Shown here: positions 1-5,751 of the stretch, one piece after another | Position numbering within the stretch: position 1 is the first letter of the stretch | Layout: every line of letters begins with the position of its first letter | From: an uncultured Collinsella sp. | GTDB lineage: Bacteria > Actinomycetota > Coriobacteriia > Coriobacteriales > Coriobacteriaceae | NCBI GenBank assembly: GCA_900765185.1 | Contig: CAAFQT010000203.1 | Location: forward strand, 1-9,750 | Reading direction: 5' to 3' | DNA: 9,750 nucleotides | Notes under the pieces: generated by a model | What the model was told of the DNA's origin: nothing | The model's input: only the letters and a program-made list of their open reading frames with translations | Database searches by the model: none | Made by a program: the position numbers and the translations under genes

Positions 1-19
1 ACGTGTGCTCTTCCGATCT
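1..19 (+). other. Illumina adapter remnant at contig end
   Basis: The first 19 bases, ACGTGTGCTCTTCCGATCT, are identical to the 3' end of the standard Illumina TruSeq read-2 adapter. They sit exactly at the window edge and interrupt the reading frame of the first gene. This is sequencing-library sequence, not genome; biological sequence starts at about base 20. Confidence 0.93.
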
Positions 20-707
20 TTGACGAATCTTTGGGCAGCTCGAAGTAATCGGGGTGTAGGGCGATAACCGGACCCTGTTCCTCGGGCATTAGGTGCAGGT
101 GTGTCTCCGCCAGATAACTCGCCGTATCGGTGTCGCCATCCTTAATGGCCTCGAGAATCCGGCGATGCTGCCGACGAATGGGCTCCCAATCCAAATCCTG
201 CGACACGGCACGCAGCCAGTTATACCGCTCAAAATGCGTGTTGACGCTCTTCATCCAATCCCACAGCATGTGGCGACCGGCAATCTCAAAACACGTCTCG
301 TGAAACAGGTTGTCCAGGTCAAAGAAACGACGAGTCTCGCTGTGGTCGAGCGACTCGGACTCGGTGAGAATCTGCTCAAGCTGGCGCTTTTGCTCGGGCG
401 TGGCGGCCGAGCAGCATTTGATCAGCACGCTTCTCTCGAGTTTCTCGCGCAAAAAGCAGGCGTTCTCGGCACGTTCCATGCTAATTTTTGAGACATAGGT
501 GCCGCTCTTGGGGCGCGTTTCCACCAGCTCTTGCTCGCGCAGGCGCACAAAGGACTCGCGGATGGGCGTACGCCCGATCCCCGTCTCCTTTTCCAAGCCA
601 ATCGCCGAAAGGCGCGTGCCGGGCTTGAGCTCGGCATAGATGATCTTGGAGCGCAATGCGTTGTATGCCTGGTCTTGCAGGCTCTGATAATGCTGGTGCT
701 GTTCCAT
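20..707 (-). CDS. GntR family transcriptional regulator, FCD domain (C-terminus truncated)
   Basis: A DNA-binding regulator that probably responds to a small carboxylic or sugar acid. About 229 codons are visible, with no stop before the frame runs into adapter sequence. An N-terminal winged helix-turn-helix spans about residues 13-74, with the typical GntR patterns LKPGTRLS, GRTPIRE and SGTYVS. The all-helical FCD effector domain spans about residues 82-205. Its likely metal-binding set is D132 and H136 (DLDNLFH), H181 and a His at 203 or 205. FCD regulators are usually 220-240 residues, so little is missing. The start at 707 has a GAGGG ribosome site about 4 bases upstream. It faces away from the HIT gene, and its target is unknown; the operator palindromes at 1463-1478 and 8081-8092 have a LacI-like rather than FadR-like form, so they are not assigned to it. 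The family call is firm; the ligand is not known. Confidence 0.9.
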
Positions 708-773
708 AAAGCCCTCGGATAAGTCCTCGGTTAGTCAAATACCAACACGTAATACTATCGCAACGCCGCCCCC

Positions 774-848
774 CATAAGTTGCGGTGGAATAGTTCCTGT
801 TCACGGCCTTCAGCAGCAAAACCAGGAACTATTCCACCGCAACTTATG
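774..848. repeat. Palindromic hairpin element, copy 1 (26-bp perfect stem)
   Basis: Bases 774-799 pair perfectly with 823-848, leaving a 23-base loop. The stem begins CATAAGTTGCGGTGGAATAG. Weaker C/G pairing extends it to 769-853 with one mismatch. The element lies between the diverging ends of the GntR promoter region and the 3' end of the HIT gene. No T-run follows on either strand, so a simple intrinsic terminator is not obvious. The inner 63 bases (780-842) match the element at 9151-9213 in length and design. Confidence 0.9.
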
Positions 849-863
849 AGGGGGCGAAGGGGT

Positions 864-1298
864 TTACAGGTTGTCGATGATTGCCTGGGCAATTTCGTCG
901 TACTGGGCCGGCTCGAGCGTGACGCGACCGGGGTTCATAGCAAACACATCGCCAAACTCAAACGGGTCGTCCTTGTACTTGGGGACGATATGCACGTGCA
1001 GATGATGCATGGTGTCGCCGTAAGCACCAAAGTTGATCTTGTCGGGGCTGAACGCCTTGTGCAGCGCGGCTGCGACGTGGCGGACATCGGCCATAAAGGC
1101 GGCGGCGTCCTCCTCGGACATGCAGGAGATGTCGTCGACATGCTGCTTGGAGGCCACGATTACGCGGCCCTTGTGGCTCTGCTCCTTAAACAAGATGAGC
1201 TTGCTGGCGGGCAGGTCGAGCATGGGGATGCCAAAGGCATCGACGAGCGTGTTGTCGGTCCCGCACATGCAGTACGAGCAATCGGTGTGCTGTTCCAT
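864..1298 (-). CDS. HIT family protein (histidine triad nucleotide-binding hydrolase)
   Basis: A 144-residue cytosolic protein of the histidine-triad superfamily, whose members hydrolyse or transfer nucleotide monophosphates (for example AMP-lysine, AMP-amidates or dinucleoside polyphosphates). The signature HHLHVHIVP is at residues 98-106, with the triad H99, H101 and H103 and the following IVP. A cysteine cluster CSYCMCG at residues 7-13 resembles the zinc-binding N-terminus of Fhit/HinT-like members. Length is normal for a stand-alone HIT protein. The start at 1298 is chosen because an AAAGGA ribosome site lies just upstream. The frame stays open to 1436, but that extension has no HIT-like sequence. 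The gene is monocistronic here, with a LacI-type operator about 110 bases upstream. The substrate cannot be told from sequence. Confidence 0.93.
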   Translation of the reverse strand: MEQHTDCSYCMCGTDNTLVDAFGIPMLDLPASKLILFKEQSHKGRVIVASKQHVDDISCMSEEDAAAFMADVRHVAAALHKAFSPDKINFGAYGDTMHHLHVHIVPKYKDDPFEFGDVFAMNPGRVTLEPAQYDEIAQAIIDNL

Positions 1299-1406
1299 GA
1301 TGATCCTTTCGATCTGGGTGAAGACGTTCGCTGCAATGCGACTGGCGGGCGCGACCAAGCAGCCCGGCAATCTACGACGAACATACAATGCGCTCTCCAA
1401 CCGTTG

Positions 1407-1420
1407 CGAAATCGGTTTCG
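1407..1420. promoter_or_regulatory. LacI-type operator candidate, site A
   Basis: CGAAATCGGTTTCG is a near-palindrome with the central CG typical of LacI/PurR-family operators. It is the exact reverse complement of the site at 1533-1546. It lies upstream of the HIT gene, where it would overlap a promoter reading leftwards. No LacI-family gene is in the window, so the binding protein is inferred. Confidence 0.6.
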
Positions 1421-1462
1421 AGCATGTCCTTGCCATGATACCGCGAACGAGTTGTTTCGATT

Positions 1463-1478
1463 AGGTGAACGTTCACCT
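1463..1478. promoter_or_regulatory. Perfect 16-bp palindrome AGGTGAACGTTCACCT
   Basis: A perfect 16-bp palindrome with a central CG, of the form bound by LacI/GalR-type dimers. Its 12-bp core GTGAACGTTCAC recurs upstream of the SDR gene at 8081-8092. On the plus strand it is followed by TTTTATTATTTTT, so it could also fold as a short terminator, but no plus-strand gene ends here. It lies between the two LacI-type sites and just upstream of the candidate promoter at 1495-1522. Confidence 0.65.
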
Positions 1479-1494
1479 TTTTATTATTTTTCTC

Positions 1495-1522
1495 TTTGCA
1501 AATAGAATCCCGTGCGTATACT
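1495..1522 (+). promoter_or_regulatory. Candidate sigma-70 promoter for the YitT/YczE-like gene
   Basis: The -35-like TTTGCA at 1495-1500 and a perfect -10-like TATACT at 1517-1522 are separated by 16 bases. Transcription would start near 1529, placing the operator at 1533-1546 over the first transcribed bases, a classic repression arrangement. The message would carry a leader of about 260 bases before the next gene at 1790. Confidence 0.5.
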
Positions 1523-1532
1523 AAGGCTCAAA

Positions 1533-1546
1533 CGAAACCGATTTCG
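1533..1546. promoter_or_regulatory. LacI-type operator candidate, site B
   Basis: CGAAACCGATTTCG, extended by AA and TT to an 18-base near-palindrome at 1531-1548, is the exact reverse complement of site A. Its position just downstream of the candidate -10 box would block transcription when occupied. The centres of sites A and B are 126 bases apart, close to twelve helical turns, which would allow a looped complex. Confidence 0.62.
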
Positions 1547-1549
1547 TTA

Positions 1550-1609
1550 AGCGTGGGCAATAGGATGCTAAGACGCACCCTACCATCTTGGCATCCTATT
1601 GCCCACGCT
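1550..1609. repeat. Long hairpin, 24-bp stem with 12-base loop
   Basis: Bases 1550-1573 pair with 1586-1609 along 24 positions, with one G-T wobble at 1569/1590. The stem starts AGCGTGGGCAATAGGATGC and the loop is 1574-1585. No T-run follows. It sits in the presumed leader of the YitT/YczE-like gene, right after operator site B. The architecture resembles the element at 774-848, but sequence similarity is slight (mainly AATAG), so common origin is unproven. Confidence 0.85.
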
Positions 1610-1682
1610 ATGTCATTTGCTTTCCTCCCGTCTCGTTGGCCCTTCAGTCCCATTCCGGCACAGCGAGACACTTCCTAGACGA

Positions 1683-1761
1683 CTGACCGTGGGGCCGGCT
1701 TTTCTGCTTTTACAGCAGTGCCTCCGATAACCCTCTTTTGCCGGCCCAGGTCAGCCTTTTT
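1683..1761 (+). terminator. Terminator-like leader structure upstream of the membrane protein gene
   Basis: CTGACC (1683-1688) pairs with GGTCAG (1749-1754), and GGGCCGGC (1692-1699) with GCCGGCCC (1740-1747). A smaller stem, CTGCT/AGCAG (1704-1708 with 1714-1718), lies inside the large loop. The right arm ends just before CCTTTTT (1755-1761), as in an intrinsic terminator or attenuator. It lies 29 bases upstream of the start at 1790, so read-through would be needed for expression from the promoter at 1495-1522. I match it to no known riboswitch class. Confidence 0.5.
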
Positions 1762-1789
1762 ATTCACAACCGAAAGGACGGGTAGCAAC

Positions 1790-2470
1790 ATGCGACCGCT
1801 CATCATCATGAATGGCGAGAAGATCGATTGGTGCCACACCGTCATCAGAATGCTGATGTATCTGGCGGGCGTCGCGACGCTTGCCCTCGGCATGAGTATC
1901 CAGACCGCATCGGGCCTGGGCGTCGCCGCGCTTACCTGTTTTGCCACGACGCTGTCCATGCTCACCGGCAAGACGCTCGGCTTTTGGATCACCGCGACCT
2001 ATGTCGCCTACATCGCCGCACAGGCAGCCATCTTGCGCCGCGAGTTCCAACCGCGCATTTTGCTTGAGCTCTTTTTCTCGACGCTGATCGGTGGCTTTAC
2101 CGACTTCTTTATGACCATTAATCCTCTGCACCCTACCGCGCTGCCGGCACAGGTCGTAACCATGCTGCTCTCGCTTGCCATCACGGCGTTTGGCGTGAGC
2201 CTCGTCGTCAACATGGGTGTCGTTCCCAACGCACCCGACGGTCTGGTGCAGGTCATTGCCGAAAAACTCAAGCGCCGCTTTGGCGATGTGAAGGTTGTAT
2301 TCGATTGCTCGCACGTCGCTGCCTCGCTCGCGTTGTCGCTGGTCTTTATGCACAACCTGGGCGGCTTTGGCGTCACGACTGCCATCTCGGCAGTGTTCCT
2401 GGGCCATGTCATCAACGTCGCCAATAAGCTCTTCGCCCAGCGCTTTATCCGCGCGGCCTTTGGAAAATAG
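1790..2470 (+). CDS. YitT/YczE-like integral membrane protein
   Basis: A 226-residue polytopic membrane protein. Hydrophobic stretches suggest about six membrane segments, near residues 18-38, 64-82, 92-110, 120-143, 172-188 and 193-212, with a basic loop (KLKRRFGD, about 159-166) after the fourth. The motif VPNAPDGLVQVIAEK (about 145-159), with its P-x-DGL core, is typical of the YczE/YyaS/YitT-like group, whose transport or other role is largely undefined. The start at 1790 has GAAAGGA about 11 bases upstream; an in-frame extension to 1718 adds non-hydrophobic residues and would overlap the leader hairpin, so I reject it. The gene stands alone on the plus strand. The LacI-type operators upstream hint at carbohydrate- or nucleobase-linked control, but that is inference. 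Confidence 0.85.
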   Translation: MRPLIIMNGEKIDWCHTVIRMLMYLAGVATLALGMSIQTASGLGVAALTCFATTLSMLTGKTLGFWITATYVAYIAAQAAILRREFQPRILLELFFSTLIGGFTDFFMTINPLHPTALPAQVVTMLLSLAITAFGVSLVVNMGVVPNAPDGLVQVIAEKLKRRFGDVKVVFDCSHVAASLALSLVFMHNLGGFGVTTAISAVFLGHVINVANKLFAQRFIRAAFGK

Positions 2471-2497
2471 CGCCACCGCAAGAACCCGCGAGCAGCG

Positions 2498-2567
2498 CTA
2501 TACGTTGCTATATCTCACTATACTTTGCTATATCTTGCTATACTTTGCTATATCTTGCTATATTTTG
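2498..2567 (+). repeat. Seven tandem 10-bp repeats (CTATAYYTTG) upstream of the ATPase
   Basis: Seven consecutive 10-base units begin with CTATA: CTATACGTTG, CTATATCTCA, CTATACTTTG, CTATATCTTG, CTATACTTTG, CTATATCTTG and CTATATTTTG. Units 3-6 form two identical 20-base repeats. The array ends 16 bases before the ATPase start codon. Each unit contains a TATACT- or TATATC-like -10 hexamer, and the 10-base period puts every copy on nearly the same face of the helix. It probably contains the promoter and may be a binding platform. No -35 element is obvious. Confidence 0.9.
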
Positions 2568-2583
2568 AGCAAAGGTGGCTCGC

Positions 2584-3675
2584 ATGCAAACAAACCCTTT
2601 TAAGCCCACGGCAGGCAAAACACCTCCCACAATTATCGGCCGCGAAGATGTCCTCGAGGAATTCAATGAAGGCCTCGTCAACGGTCCTGGCGCCCCGGGG
2701 CGCCTTATGCGCATAGCCGGCGTCCGCGGAACGGGCAAGACGGTCCTCCTTGACGAGTGCTCACGTTTGGCGCAAAGCCGTGGCTGGACGGTCATAAAAG
2801 AAGTCGCAACCGAAGGACTTTGTCAGCGCATTCTCGAGCAGCTGCAGCCCAAATTCCAGGCCAAACACGCCAGATTTGAGCCCGCCGTAGCTGGCATATC
2901 CATCGGCAGCATAGACATTGAGCGAATCGGTCCATCGCTGCGCGACGCCATGAGGCAGGCTATATCCAAGAATGGAAATGGCCTGCTCATCACCCTCGAC
3001 GAGGTTCAAGACGCAGAGCTCGATGAGGTCCGAACGCTCTCCATTGCGATTCAACAGGTTATCGGCGAAGACCTTGATATCGCCTTTGTTTTTGCGGGGC
3101 TGCCTTCGATGGTAGAAAGTGTCATCAACGGAAAGACGCTTACGTTTTTGCGCCGCGCCCTCCCCTTTGACCTGAAGGCTGTGGCAGTAACCGAAGTTTC
3201 GTACTCCCTCGAGGAAACCATTGAAACGTCTGGCATGGAGCTGCAGCCAGGTATTGCCGGGCAACTTGCCGAGGCAACGCAGGGCTACCCCTTTATGATC
3301 CAGCTCGTTGGATATTACGCATGGCAACTGGCACGACGCGCCCATACAACTGTTATTGGAGAGGAAGAAGCGAAGCGAGGCATCGCAACAGCACGCGAAC
3401 GCTTCTGCGCCATGGTGATTGAACCCGCGCTGCAGCGCATTCCGCCCACGTGCATCGCTTATCTTTTGAGCATGGCTTCACTGGGACAGACATGCTCGAC
3501 CAGCATGGTTGCCGATGACTTAAACAAGACACCTCAACAGGTAAGTTCCATCCGCAGTCGTCTGCTGAGAGAGTCGATCATTGAGGCGCCCTCATACGGC
3601 AAGGTCTCATTTGCCATCCCCTACATGCGCGACTACCTCAACGAACACAAAGCCGAACTGGAAGTTGAACTGTAG
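2584..3675 (+). CDS. AAA-family ATP-binding protein with C-terminal winged helix
   Basis: A 363-residue P-loop ATPase of the AAA/STAND type. A pre-P-loop motif IIGREDVLEEF (about 17-27) leads to Walker A GVRGTGKT (46-53). Walker B is GLLITLDEVQ (133-142), followed by a sensor-like strand FVFAGLPSMV (168-177). The patch GYPFMIQLVGYYAW (about 234-247) is typical of the lid of such ATPases. A winged-helix-like domain follows (about 285-354, with ADDLNKTPQQVSSIRSRL as likely recognition region). The ATG at 2584 follows AAGGTGG by 5 bases; a GTG at 2575 is an alternative adding three residues. Codon use is less GC-biased than in the flanking catabolic genes, which may indicate transfer. It stands alone between two repeat clusters. 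ATP-dependent DNA binding or regulation is inferred; no partner gene for a defence or toxin role is visible. Confidence 0.87.
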   Translation: MQTNPFKPTAGKTPPTIIGREDVLEEFNEGLVNGPGAPGRLMRIAGVRGTGKTVLLDECSRLAQSRGWTVIKEVATEGLCQRILEQLQPKFQAKHARFEPAVAGISIGSIDIERIGPSLRDAMRQAISKNGNGLLITLDEVQDAELDEVRTLSIAIQQVIGEDLDIAFVFAGLPSMVESVINGKTLTFLRRALPFDLKAVAVTEVSYSLEETIETSGMELQPGIAGQLAEATQGYPFMIQLVGYYAWQLARRAHTTVIGEEEAKRGIATARERFCAMVIEPALQRIPPTCIAYLLSMASLGQTCSTSMVADDLNKTPQQVSSIRSRLLRESIIEAPSYGKVSFAIPYMRDYLNEHKAELEVEL

Positions 3676-3692
3676 AAGCGGCAACTGCTCTG

Positions 3693-3791
3693 CAAGACGC
3701 AAACGGTTTTCGTCTTGATTTGCGTCCTGATTTAAGACGCAAATTGCGTTTTCGTACGATTTTGCCCCAGACGCAACACGCTTTCGTCTGG
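3693..3791. repeat. Cluster of GACGCAA hairpins downstream of the ATPase gene
   Basis: The heptamer GACGCAA or its complement TTGCGTC occurs at 3696-3702, 3720-3726, 3736-3742 and 3770-3776, and CGTCT/ACGTC fragments fill the gaps. Short inverted repeats result: CAAGACG (3693-3699) with CGTCTTG (3711-3717); ATTTGCGTC (3718-3726) with GACGCAAAT (3736-3744); and CCAGACG (3767-3773) with CGTCTGG (3785-3791). This is a compact array of imperfect repeated hairpins in the 218-base gap between converging genes. Its function is unknown; repeated protein sites or a structured 3' end are possible. Confidence 0.75.
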
Positions 3792-3813
3792 CAATACGTC
3801 TGCAATCCAAACG

Positions 3814-3850
3814 AAAAGAGCCCCGAGCTCGTATGAACTCGGGGCTCTTT
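3814..3850. terminator. Bidirectional intrinsic terminator between converging genes
   Basis: AAAGAGCCCCGAG (3815-3827) pairs with CTCGGGGCTCTTT (3838-3850), a 13-bp GC-rich stem with a 10-base loop. Read leftwards it ends in GCTCTTTT, the better T-run, and would stop the gntP-dehydratase transcript 44 bases past its stop codon. Read rightwards it ends in CTCTTT and could stop ATPase transcripts. Confidence 0.9.
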
Positions 3851-3893
3851 GTGCCACGCATCTATGAGAGGAGAAATTCGATGCGTACGGGCG

Positions 3894-5672
3894 CTACTCC
3901 ATGTAGCCACCCTGAATGGCGGAAACTGCATGCTCGGTGAAGAACTTGAGCGTGCCGGAGGTATAGCGGTTAGCCTTGGGCTTCCAGGCAGCGCGGCGCT
4001 CGGCCAGGACGGCGTCGACCTCGGCCGGCTCCATCTCCTTGCCGGCGATGCCCACAACGGACAGCGAGCGCTCGGGAATGTTGATCTGGATAAGGTCGCC
4101 CTCCTCGATCAAGGCAATCGGGCCGCCCACGGCAGCCTCGGGCGAAACGTGACCGATAGCCGGGCCCTTGGAGGCGCCGGAGAAGCGGCCGTCGGTGATC
4201 AGGGCAATGGAAGCGCCGAGCTCGGGGTCGCTGGCGATAGCCTCGGTGGTGTAGAACATTTCGGGCATACCGGAACCCTTGGGGCCCTCATAGCGGATGA
4301 TGACGGCGTCGCCGGGCTTGACCTCGTGCGTCAGAACGGCGTGGATAGCGTCCTCCTCACAGTCGAACGGACGGGCCTTGAGCGTAGCCTGGAACATCTC
4401 ACGCGGAACGACGGTGTGCTTGACGACGGCGCCCTCGGGGGCAAGGTTGCCGTGAAGGATGGCGATGGAACCATCGGTGCCAAAGGCCTGGTCGAACGGG
4501 CGGATGATGTCCTCGCGCTTGAGGTTCCACTTCTCCAGGTAGCGGCCGCACTTTTCGTAGTAACCGTTGTTCTTGAGGTCCTCGAGGTTCTCGCCGAGGG
4601 TCTTGCCGGTGACGGTCATAACGTCGAGGTGGAGCATCGACTTGATCTCCTCCATGATGCGCGGCACGCCGCCCGCATAGTAGAAGAACTGCGCCGGCCA
4701 CTCGCCTGCGGGACGAACGTTGAGCAGGTAGTGGGCGCCACGGTGCAGACGATCGAAATCGTCGGCGGACATCTCGATGCCAAACTCACGGGCGATCGCG
4801 GGTATGTGCAGCAGCGAGTTGGTGGAGCCGGAGATGGCACCGTGGACCATGATGAGGTTCTCGAAGGACTCCTTTGTCACGATGTCGCGCGGGCACAGGT
4901 TATGCTCGGAGAGCCACACGGACTGACGGCCGGCCTCGCGGGCGAACTCGCGCAGGTCGGAGCTGGTGGCAGGCAGCAGAGCCGTGCCGGGGAGCATGAG
5001 GCCCAAGGCCTCGGCCGTGACCTGCATGGTCGAGGCGGTGCCCATAAAGGAGCAGGCACCGCAGCTGGGGCAGGCGTTGTGCTTGGCGAACTCGAGCTCC
5101 TCGCGGGAAATCTCACCGCGCTCGTAGCGGGCCGAGATAGCGCCGAGCTGCTCCAAGGTCAGCAGGTCGGGGCCGGCGTCCATGACGCCGCCGGTGACGA
5201 CGATGGAGGGGATGTTGATGCGACCCATGGCCATGAGGTTTGCGGGCAGGCCCTTATCGCAGCTGGCGACAAAGACGCCGGCGTCGAACGGGGTGGCCTT
5301 GGCGTGGATTTCGATCATATTGGCGATCATGTCGCGGCTGGGCAGCGAGTAGTTGATGCCGTCGTGGCCCTGGGCCTCGCCGTCGCAGATGTCGGTGCAG
5401 AAGTAGCGGGCGCCGTGGCCGCCAGCCTCGGCAACGCCGGCGCGCACCTCCTCGACCAGCTCGAACAGGCCGGCGGAACCCGGGTGCGAGTCACCGAACG
5501 TCGACTCGATGATGACCTGCGGCTTGTCCAGGTCCTCGATGCTCCAGCCAGAGCCCAGACGCAGTGGGTCCATCTCGGGGCTGATGGTGCGGAACTTACC
5601 AGAACGCGGCTGCAGCTTGGCAACCAGCTCGGCGGCCTCCTGCTGAATCTGCTCTTTGGTCTTCTCGTCCAT
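3894..5672 (-). CDS. IlvD/Edd-family dehydratase (dihydroxy-acid dehydratase homologue, probable sugar-acid dehydratase)
   Basis: A 592-residue iron-sulfur dehydratase. The family removes water from dihydroxy acids (IlvD, branched-chain amino acids), 6-phosphogluconate (Edd) or free sugar acids, giving 2-keto acids. Visible signatures are CDGEAQGHDG (96-105), ASCDKGLP (136-143), the Cys-rich CPSCGACSFMGTASTM (201-216) and DGRFSGASKG (494-503), which carries the likely catalytic Ser. Candidate cluster ligands are C96 (or C92), C138 and one of C201/C204/C207. The CDG and CDKGLPA forms depart from what I recall of biosynthetic IlvD, and no ilv or leu genes are nearby. It follows the GntP permease by 79 bases on the same strand, so conversion of an imported aldonate such as gluconate to KDG is favoured. 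The start at 5672 has AAAGGAG 6 bases upstream. Automated annotation would probably call it ilvD. The family is certain; the substrate is inference. Confidence 0.92.
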   Translation of the reverse strand: MDEKTKEQIQQEAAELVAKLQPRSGKFRTISPEMDPLRLGSGWSIEDLDKPQVIIESTFGDSHPGSAGLFELVEEVRAGVAEAGGHGARYFCTDICDGEAQGHDGINYSLPSRDMIANMIEIHAKATPFDAGVFVASCDKGLPANLMAMGRINIPSIVVTGGVMDAGPDLLTLEQLGAISARYERGEISREELEFAKHNACPSCGACSFMGTASTMQVTAEALGLMLPGTALLPATSSDLREFAREAGRQSVWLSEHNLCPRDIVTKESFENLIMVHGAISGSTNSLLHIPAIAREFGIEMSADDFDRLHRGAHYLLNVRPAGEWPAQFFYYAGGVPRIMEEIKSMLHLDVMTVTGKTLGENLEDLKNNGYYEKCGRYLEKWNLKREDIIRPFDQAFGTDGSIAILHGNLAPEGAVVKHTVVPREMFQATLKARPFDCEEDAIHAVLTHEVKPGDAVIIRYEGPKGSGMPEMFYTTEAIASDPELGASIALITDGRFSGASKGPAIGHVSPEAAVGGPIALIEEGDLIQINIPERSLSVVGIAGKEMEPAEVDAVLAERRAAWKPKANRYTSGTLKFFTEHAVSAIQGGYME

Positions 5673-5751
5673 GGTGTACTCCTTTGGTTTAAGGCTTACT
5701 TGGTTTGGTATCGATTAATGTGACGTGCTGATGCAAAGCGCTGGCTTGCGA

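Noticed and set aside
1299..1436. N-terminal extension of the HIT protein to 190 residues
   Set aside because: The added residues are not HIT-like, and the start at 1298 has a good ribosome site and gives the normal family length.
1463..1490. Terminator formed by AGGTGAACGTTCACCT plus the T-rich tract
   Set aside because: No plus-strand gene ends here, and the palindrome core recurs in a promoter region at 8081-8092, so an operator reading is preferred; dual use is not excluded.
780..1505. 241-codon plus-strand frame across the HIT gene
   Set aside because: It starts inside the hairpin at 774-848, runs antisense to HIT and has no recognisable domain.
1550..1609. Intrinsic terminator
   Set aside because: The stem is strong but no T-run follows on either strand, and no gene ends just before it on either side.
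1718..1789. Longer N-terminus for the YitT/YczE-like protein
   Set aside because: The extra residues overlap the leader hairpin, and the ATG at 1790 has its own GAAAGGA site.
2498..2567. CRISPR array
   Set aside because: Units are 10 bases and contiguous with no spacers, and no cas gene is present.
2584..3675. Anti-phage defence or toxin-antitoxin role for the ATPase
   Set aside because: No nuclease, toxin or other effector gene lies next to it; the neighbours are a membrane protein and a metabolic operon.
3849..5723. 624-codon open frame on the plus strand opposite the dehydratase gene
   Set aside because: It is the antisense shadow of a high-GC gene, with low-complexity Gly/Ala/Val/Asp-rich translation and no recognisable domain; the minus strand encodes a complete IlvD/Edd-family protein.
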